DNA from: Marinobacterium halophilum
GTDB lineage: Bacteria > Pseudomonadota > Gammaproteobacteria > Pseudomonadales > Balneatricaceae
DNA: 64,000 nucleotides
Assembly: GCF_003014615.1 (NCBI RefSeq)
Contig: NZ_PYGI01000010.1
Location: 1 to 64,000, forward strand
Direction of reading: 5' to 3'
The notes beneath the pieces are model-generated. The model was not told the DNA's origin, searched no databases, and worked only from the letters and a program-made list of their open reading frames with translations. This document shows, piece after piece, positions 58,956-64,000 of the stretch. The first letter of the stretch is position 1. Every line of letters starts with the position of its first letter. Both the position numbers and the translations under genes were made by a program.

Positions 58956-59711
58956 ATGAAAGCTAACCCTGTTCGTGGTGCCGGCTACCTGCTGCGCGGC
59001 GTCTCCATGCTGCCCCAGCCCGGTATCCGCCACTTCGTGCTGATACCTCTGCTGGTGAACATATTGCTGTTCATGGGTGCCATTTGGCTGCTGGTCGGCC
59101 AATTCAATGTCTGGGTCGACTACTGGCTCGGGTTCCTGCCCGCCTGGGCCGATTTCCTGTACTGGCTGTTCTGGCCGCTGTTTGCGCTGCTGGTGCTGGT
59201 TGGGGTCTATTACGGATTTTCCATCGTTGCCAACCTGATCGCAGCCCCGTTCAATGGCTTCCTGTCGGAAAAGGTTGAGCAGCAGCTGCGTGGCGAAGTG
59301 GTAACCGATGATGGCTGGCGTGAAATGCTGGCGATGATCCCCCGCTCACTGCAACGAGAGCTGCACAAGCTGGCCTACTACCTGCCGCGTTTTCTGTTGC
59401 TGTTGTTGATCACCTTTATTCCCGTAGTCAATTTAGTGGCACCGCTGCTCTGGTTTCTGTTCGGAGCCTGGATGATGTCGATCCAGTACTGTGATTACCC
59501 GATGGACAACAACAAAGTCAGTTTTGCGCAGATGAAGCAGCTGATGAAGGCGCGGCGGGTGACCTCGATTGGCTTCGGAGCGTTGGTTCAGGTGGGTATG
59601 CTGGTCCCGGTGGTCAACCTGATTCTGATGCCGGCGGCGGTGATAGGCGCCACCATCTTCTGGGTCGAGGAGTATGCGGGTGAGGCGCGAGACCTCACTC
59701 CGCGTCCCTGA
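58956..59711 (+). CDS. cysZ: Sulfate transporter CysZ
   Basis: CysZ is a sulfate channel feeding assimilatory sulfate reduction. The 251-aa protein has the N-terminal GAGYLLRGVSMLPQPGIRHFVLIPLLVNILLF, FNGFLSEKVEQQL, and C-terminal helices with MPAAVIGATIFWVEE. AAGGAG lies seven bases before ATG 58956. It is not next to other cys genes in this window. The end overlaps phoR by 17 bases. Confidence 0.93.
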   Translation: MKANPVRGAGYLLRGVSMLPQPGIRHFVLIPLLVNILLFMGAIWLLVGQFNVWVDYWLGFLPAWADFLYWLFWPLFALLVLVGVYYGFSIVANLIAAPFNGFLSEKVEQQLRGEVVTDDGWREMLAMIPRSLQRELHKLAYYLPRFLLLLLITFIPVVNLVAPLLWFLFGAWMMSIQYCDYPMDNNKVSFAQMKQLMKARRVTSIGFGALVQVGMLVPVVNLILMPAAVIGATIFWVEEYAGEARDLTPRP

Positions 59712-60996
59712 CCGGCACCACCATGTCAGGCGGGAAGTGGCAGGTGAACGTGCTGCCCTTGCCGCGCGTGCTGTGGATGTCCAGATGGGCATCGTGACGC
59801 ACCAGCACATGCTTGACGATCGCCAGCCCGAGCCCGGTACCGCCGCTGGCCGAAGAGCGGCTTTCGTCGATGCGGTAGAAGCGTTCGGTCAGGCGCGGGA
59901 TATGCATGGGTTCGATGCCGATGCCGTTATCGGTAACGGCAAAATGTCCGCCCAGAGCATCGGTCCACCAGCGCAGAGTGATGATGCCGTTGTCAGGGGT
60001 GTAGCGAACGGCGTTGAACACCAGGTTGGAAAAGGCGCTCTGCAGTTCGTTGCGCTGGCCCAGCAGATCATACTCCGGGTCGATATCGAGTACGAAACGG
60101 TGGCCACGACCGCTGGCCAACGCCTCGGCATCCTGGTGGATCTGGCGGATCAGCGGGTGGATCAGAATGGGGTGCTCGTCGCTGATATGGTGACTGGCCT
60201 CCAGACGTGACAGCAGTAACAGGTCGGTGACCAGGCTTTCCATGCGCTGTGCCTGTTGCTGCATCTGTCCCAGTGCGCGTTGCAGCGGTTTTGGCAGCTC
60301 CTGATCCAGGAAGGTTTCCAGATAGCCTCGGATGACGGTCAGCGGTGTGCGCAGCTCGTGGGAGGCGTTGGCGACGAAGTCCTGGCGGGTGTGCTCCAGC
60401 CGCATCAGGCGGGTGATGTCACGAGCGACCAGCAGGCGGTCGCCCTGACCAAACTTGGTAATCTGGTACTGCAGCTGCAGTTCGGCCTTGACCGGTGACG
60501 GCAGATCCAGCGGTTCCTGATAGTGGCCCTTGCGGAAATAGCGTACGAAGCGCGGGTCGCGCAGCAGGTTCATCAGCGGTTTGCCGCGGTCGGAGGTGGC
60601 TTTCAGCCCGAGCAGGCGGTCGGCCGCGCGGTTCCACCATTCCAGATTGTTCTGGTTGTCGATGATAACGATGGCGTCGGTAAGCGCCGCCGAGGATTGC
60701 TGGAAACGGGAAATGATGCCGCGCAGTGACTGCTCGCGGGCACTGCCGCGTTTCTGCATGCGTGCCAGTTCGTCGAACAGATCACCCCAGGCGCCATCGG
60801 CCTCCGGTGGTTCGGAGCCGTCTTCACGGTGCAGCCATTCGGTCAGCCGGTTGAATTGACGGATCTGCCGCAGACTCCAGACAATAACGCCCAGGCTCAG
60901 GCCCGCAAGGGTATGTCCAAGCAAGGTGCCACCGATCAGGCCCACCGCAGCGAACAGCAGCAGACTGAGTAACAGGGTGTGACGGGATACCTGCAT
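59695..60996 (-). CDS. phoR: Phosphate regulon sensor kinase PhoR
   Basis: PhoR senses phosphate through the Pst-PhoU complex and phosphorylates PhoB. The 433-aa protein has two N-terminal helices (about 8-45), a linker, a PAS domain (about 95-195, DAIVIIDNQNNLEWWN), the phosphoacceptor H213 in SHELRTPLTVIRG and the ATPase boxes NLVFNAVRYTP, DNGIGI and GTGLGLAIVKH. ATG 60996 has GGAG at a suitable distance; a GTG at 60999 is also possible. It lies after phoB, with a hairpin (61024-61042) between. Confidence 0.93.
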   Translation of the reverse strand: MQVSRHTLLLSLLLFAAVGLIGGTLLGHTLAGLSLGVIVWSLRQIRQFNRLTEWLHREDGSEPPEADGAWGDLFDELARMQKRGSAREQSLRGIISRFQQSSAALTDAIVIIDNQNNLEWWNRAADRLLGLKATSDRGKPLMNLLRDPRFVRYFRKGHYQEPLDLPSPVKAELQLQYQITKFGQGDRLLVARDITRLMRLEHTRQDFVANASHELRTPLTVIRGYLETFLDQELPKPLQRALGQMQQQAQRMESLVTDLLLLSRLEASHHISDEHPILIHPLIRQIHQDAEALASGRGHRFVLDIDPEYDLLGQRNELQSAFSNLVFNAVRYTPDNGIITLRWWTDALGGHFAVTDNGIGIEPMHIPRLTERFYRIDESRSSASGGTGLGLAIVKHVLVRHDAHLDIHSTRGKGSTFTCHFPPDMVVPVRDAE

Positions 60997-61045
60997 CACG
61001 GGGCTCCATCCCGAGTGTGGTCATGCTGGTGGGGGGCCAGCACGA

Positions 61046-61744
61046 TCAGGCGACCTGAGCCGAGAAGCGGTAGCCAGTGCCGCGTACGGTCTGTACCAGA
61101 TAGTCGTGACGCTCACCCAGCGCCTTGCGCAGGCGACGGATATGCACGTCCACGGTGCGCTCTTCGACATAGACATTGCCGCCCCAGACCATATCCAGCA
61201 GCTGGCTGCGCGAATAGGCACGGTCGGGATGGGTCATGAAGAATTGCAGCAGGCGGAATTCGGTCGGACCGAGTTCGACCGGCTGGCCGTCAGCGGTGAC
61301 ACGGTGAGATACCGGATCCAGCGTCAGGCTGTCCACGGTCACCGGCTCTTCCACGCCACGCGGGGTCGTGCGACGGAGGACGGCCTTGAGCCGAGCCACC
61401 AGCTCACGCGGCGAGAACGGCTTGGTGATGTAATCATCGATACCCGTTTCCAGGCCTTTGATCTTGTTGTCTTCGTCGGTCTTGGCGGTGAGCATGATGA
61501 TCGGAATATCGGCGGTCACTTCATCCTTGCGCAGGCGGCGGGCAAACTCGATACCGCTGGTGCCGGGCATCATCCAGTCGAGCAGGACCATGTCGGGTTT
61601 GTTGTCCACGATCTGGGCATGGGCATCCTGGGCATTGTCGGCTTCGCTACAGTCGTAACCGGCCATTTCCAGTGCCACGGCGATCATTTCACGGATCGGT
61701 GCTTCGTCATCGACAATCAGCACACGTTTTGATGCAGACATCAT
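61046..61744 (-). CDS. phoB: Phosphate regulon response regulator PhoB
   Basis: PhoB activates phosphate-starvation genes. The 232-aa protein has a receiver (D56 in LLDWMMPG, K about 107 in [15 protein letters not shown]) and a winged-helix domain with [40 protein letters not shown] and [12 protein letters not shown] 61744 or 61741 are equal candidates. A Pho box lies upstream, so it should autoregulate. Confidence 0.94.
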   Translation of the reverse strand: MMSASKRVLIVDDEAPIREMIAVALEMAGYDCSEADNAQDAHAQIVDNKPDMVLLDWMMPGTSGIEFARRLRKDEVTADIPIIMLTAKTDEDNKIKGLETGIDDYITKPFSPRELVARLKAVLRRTTPRGVEEPVTVDSLTLDPVSHRVTADGQPVELGPTEFRLLQFFMTHPDRAYSRSQLLDMVWGGNVYVEERTVDVHIRRLRKALGERHDYLVQTVRGTGYRFSAQVA

Positions 61745-61796
61745 TTTCTGCCCCATTGACAGGTGTTATCGGAGGCTACTATTACAAGACGTTTCC

Positions 61797-61814
61797 ATTA
61801 CATTAATATGACAC
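61797..61814 (-). promoter_or_regulatory. Pho box upstream of phoB
   Basis: GTGTCAT-ATTA-ATGTAAT on the minus strand matches the PhoB binding consensus (CTGTCAT-N4-CTGTCAT or -CTGTMAT) in 11 or more positions. It lies 53 bases before the phoB start. Confidence 0.6.
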
Positions 61815-61864
61815 ACTCCTGGAGAATCGGGTATTCGGGCAAAAAATCTCTGTTTTTCCGATAG

Positions 61865-62746
61865 TTAGGCGACGGCATAGTCGATAATCAGCGCCACCAG
61901 GATGGCCAGTTCGGCGTAGTGGTTGTTGAGAAAGGCGCGAAAGCAGGGCATGCGTTCGCGGTGGCGAATCAGCCACTGCTGGTAGATGAAGAAACCGAGC
62001 GCGGCCACCAGCCCCACGTGATACCACACGCCCAGCTGTTCCAGCTGCCCCACCCAGACCAGCACGCCGAGGGTGGCCAGTTGCAACATCCCAACGATCA
62101 GCCTGTCGTGGCGGCCAAAGAGTACGGCGGTGGATTTGACCCCGATCTTGAGATCGTCGTCACGGTCGACCATGGCGTACTGGGTGTCGTAGGCCACGGT
62201 CCACAGCAGCTTGGCGGCGTAGAGCAGCCAGGCGGTGAGCGGGATCTGCTCCTGAATGGCAGTGAATGCCATCGGAATGGCCCAGCCGAATGCCGCGCCC
62301 AGCACCAGTTGTGGCAGGTGGGTGTAGCGTTTCATGAACGGGTAGATGAACGCCAGTGCCAGACCGCCGAACGACATCAGGATGGTCATTGTATTGGTCA
62401 GCAGTACCAGCAGAAACGACACCAGCATCAGCCCGCAAAACAGATAGATCGCCTCGCGCTCGGTGACCCGGCCCGATGGCAGCGGGCGAGCGTGGGTGCG
62501 CTTGACGTGGCCATCAATGTGGCGATCGGCATAGTCGTTGATGACGCAACCGGCGGAGCGGGTCAGGAACACGCCGAGACTGAAGATGAGCAGCAGGTCC
62601 AGCGCCGGGACACCTTCGGCGGCGATCCACAGCGCCCACAGGGTTGGCCACAGCAGCAGATAGGTGCCGATCGGCTTGTCGGCCCGCATCAGCTGGATGT
62701 AGGCGGTCAGACGTGTGCGCAGTGAGGGCGTGGATAAAGTCGACAA
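61865..62746 (-). CDS. ubiA: 4-hydroxybenzoate octaprenyltransferase
   Basis: UbiA attaches the polyprenyl chain to 4-hydroxybenzoate in ubiquinone synthesis. The 293-aa membrane protein has the first aspartate motif in [15 protein letters not shown] and the second in [12 protein letters not shown]. The start is TTG 62746 with AGGAG seven bases upstream; the frame continues to 62932 but that region overlaps ubiC and has no family similarity. It is the partner of ubiC upstream. Confidence 0.93.
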   Translation of the reverse strand: MSTLSTPSLRTRLTAYIQLMRADKPIGTYLLLWPTLWALWIAAEGVPALDLLLIFSLGVFLTRSAGCVINDYADRHIDGHVKRTHARPLPSGRVTEREAIYLFCGLMLVSFLLVLLTNTMTILMSFGGLALAFIYPFMKRYTHLPQLVLGAAFGWAIPMAFTAIQEQIPLTAWLLYAAKLLWTVAYDTQYAMVDRDDDLKIGVKSTAVLFGRHDRLIVGMLQLATLGVLVWVGQLEQLGVWYHVGLVAALGFFIYQQWLIRHRERMPCFRAFLNNHYAELAILVALIIDYAVA

Positions 62747-62768
62747 GGCGGGCTCCTGAGGGTCGCGG

Positions 62769-63329
62769 TCAGAGCGGGTATTGTACGTGCTCCATGGCCG
62801 GGAGAAAAACCTCGCACACCAGCAGCGGCTTGCCGTGCAGACGGAACACTGAACGCCGGGCCCAGTAAGGCTTTCCAGCGGCGGCAGACAGGCAGCAGGC
62901 CTGCAATGGACTGCGCTGCAGGCTTGGGTCACTGAACATCAATGAGCCCAGAGAGCGGTTGCCGAGCAGCTTGAGTCGGCGTTCACGGCCGGTCAGCGTG
63001 GTGGCGGGCAGCACCGAGCGGGCGTAGACCCAGGCAGTTCCTTCGTGTCCCAGCAACTCAACTTCGCGAATCAGGGCGACCTGACGGCGAGGCATGCCCA
63101 GTGCGCGCGCCTCGTCGGCAGTGGGCATGGCCCAGCGCTGGGACAGGACGCGGACGCCAAACTGGCCCTGTGCCGCACGGGTCAGACGGCGCGTCAGCGA
63201 GCCGTTGTCCTGTAGCCAGGGACGCCAATGACGGGGCGCACGCAGGGCGCTGTCGGCGGGCATCCAGCGGGGCGGGGTACGGGGATTGAGCAGAGCGTTG
63301 CGGGCGGACACGGGTACCTGTTCCATCAT
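62769..63329 (-). CDS. ubiC: Chorismate pyruvate-lyase
   Basis: UbiC splits chorismate into 4-hydroxybenzoate and pyruvate, the first step of ubiquinone synthesis. The 186-aa protein has [19 protein letters not shown]-like ([20 protein letters not shown]), [12 protein letters not shown] and the C-terminal [26 protein letters not shown] 63329 or 63326 are both possible, and a further one at 63353. It leads ubiC-ubiA. Confidence 0.9.
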   Translation of the reverse strand: MMEQVPVSARNALLNPRTPPRWMPADSALRAPRHWRPWLQDNGSLTRRLTRAAQGQFGVRVLSQRWAMPTADEARALGMPRRQVALIREVELLGHEGTAWVYARSVLPATTLTGRERRLKLLGNRSLGSLMFSDPSLQRSPLQACCLSAAAGKPYWARRSVFRLHGKPLLVCEVFLPAMEHVQYPL

Positions 63330-63357
63330 GGGGATAAGGCCCGAGTGTATCATGTTG

Positions 63358-63384
63358 CCGCTGCCGGCAGCGTACCGGCAGCGG
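63358..63384. repeat. GC-rich hairpin between phoU and ubiC
   Basis: CCGCTGCCGG and CCGGCAGCGG form a perfect ten-base stem with a seven-base loop immediately after phoU. No T run follows, so it is more likely a structure that slows or protects the phoU mRNA 3' end than a strong terminator. Confidence 0.5.
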
Positions 63385-63389
63385 CGGAC

Positions 63390-64000
63390 TTACTCGTCGT
63401 TGCCGTCGTCGTCGAGCAGGCTGCCGGCGGACTCTTCCTGCACCGTGCGCTTGATCTGTTTCAGGCTCTGATGGCGCACATCGGTACCGCTGACCTGATA
63501 GATCAGGTGCTCACCCAAGTTGCGGGCATGGTCACCGATGCGTTCCAGACTGCGCAGCACCCAGATCACGTTGAGCACGTTGGAGATGGCGCGGGCGTCC
63601 TCCATCATGTAGGTGACCAGCGAGCGCATGGCGGTGCGGTATTCCAGATCCACGTTCTTGTCCTGCTTGGCGACGCGGTAGGCCATCTCCAGATCGTTGC
63701 GGGCGAACGCGGTGAGCACATCCTTGACCATGTCGCGCACCAGATTGCCGATATGGCGCACTTCCTGGAAGCCACGCTGGTTGACACCGCTGTCAGCGAG
63801 TTCGATCGCCATGGTGCAGATACGCGTCGCTTCGTCACCGATGCGCTCCAGATCGGACACCGCACGGCTGATCGAGACGATCAGGCGCAAGTCGCTGGCG
63901 GCTGGCTGGCGGCGGGCGATAGTGGTCGTACACTGCTCGTCGATCATCAGTTCCATGGCGTTGGTCTGCTGGTCGATGCGGCGCGACTGTTCGGCCAGTT
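63390..64000 (-). CDS. phoU: Phosphate-specific transport system accessory protein PhoU (5' end outside window)
   Basis: PhoU couples the PstSCAB transporter to PhoR. The visible 203 codons cover most of the protein of two three-helix bundles. Signature metal-binding-type segments ISRAVSDLERIGDEATRI (first bundle) and LRSLERIGDHARNLGEHLIY (second bundle) are present. The gene runs past the right edge, so the start and the upstream pst genes are not seen. Confidence 0.95.
   Translation of the reverse strand, partial: LAEQSRRIDQQTNAMELMIDEQCTTTIARRQPAASDLRLIVSISRAVSDLERIGDEATRICTMAIELADSGVNQRGFQEVRHIGNLVRDMVKDVLTAFARNDLEMAYRVAKQDKNVDLEYRTAMRSLVTYMMEDARAISNVLNVIWVLRSLERIGDHARNLGEHLIYQVSGTDVRHQSLKQIKRTVQEESAGSLLDDDGNDE

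Overview
The window is ordinary chromosomal DNA of a gammaproteobacterium, roughly 58% GC and very gene-dense. It has about 70 protein genes, the tail of a 5S rRNA, and no gene-free gap above 300 bases. From general knowledge of the group, many blocks match the core gene order of Pseudomonas and its marine relatives (Pseudomonadales/Oceanospirillales): coaBC-dut-algC-argB-slmA, radC/rpmB-rpmG, yibN-grxC-secB, gpmI-envC-ctpA, ftsY-ftsE-ftsX-rpoH followed by thiS-thiG-trmB, glnK-amtB, ubiK-comM, an EAL gene next to rep, and phoU/ubiC-ubiA/phoB-phoR. I saw no insertion sequence, prophage, integrase, CRISPR array or defence island. The exact species cannot be read from this sequence.

Layout. 1-108: end of an rrn operon with its terminator. 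0.2-12 kb: an HDOD protein, tRNA modification (TapT), protein export and redox genes (SecB, GrxC, rhodanese), glycolysis (GpmI), envelope genes (EnvC, CtpA), then the minus-strand operon coaBC-dut-algC-argB-slmA. 12-18 kb: RadC, ribosomal proteins L28/L33, a DMT exporter, MutM, and a tightly packed hydrolase-PAP2-glycosyltransferase group of unknown role. 18-26.5 kb: ElbB, HemB, polyphosphate kinase, an NAD-dependent epimerase, OxyR, RecG and a DUF501 protein. 26.5-37 kb: ferredoxin, CoaD, an orphan TetR regulator, RsmD, a degenerate M16-like protein, FtsYEX, sigma-32, and thiamine and tRNA genes. 37-42.5 kb: a second DMT exporter and a complete Cpx-type envelope stress unit (Spy/CpxP-like protein divergent from a regulator-kinase pair), an isolated AstA and an entericidin lipoprotein. 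42.5-47 kb: PII-AmtB-PII, UbiK and ComM. 46.7-54.3 kb: two EAL (c-di-GMP) proteins and a sensor kinase around rep. 54.4-59.7 kb: TRAP permeases without a binding protein, DUF416, two small exported proteins, a quinone-oxidoreductase-like protein and CysZ. 59.7-64 kb: PhoR, PhoB, UbiA, UbiC and PhoU.

Regulation readable in the DNA. Five sites match well-known consensus sequences and sit where expected: a sigma-E-type promoter before rpoH, a CpxR box between the Spy-like gene and cpxR, a sigma-54 promoter plus an NtrC site before glnK-amtB, a Pho box before phoB, and a sigma-70 promoter before hemB. Inverted repeats before the orphan TetR gene and before the c-di-GMP response regulator are candidate operators.

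I did not find a clearly new multi-gene system. The least conventional items are FtsY with a predicted transmembrane anchor and a roughly 340-residue Ala/Glu-rich arm, the zinc-less M16-like neighbour of ftsY, an intrinsic terminator inside the first codons of a DMT transporter gene, a second PII gene after amtB, the cysteine-rich small exported proteins at 57.1-57.9 kb, and the hydrolase/PAP2/glycosyltransferase cluster.
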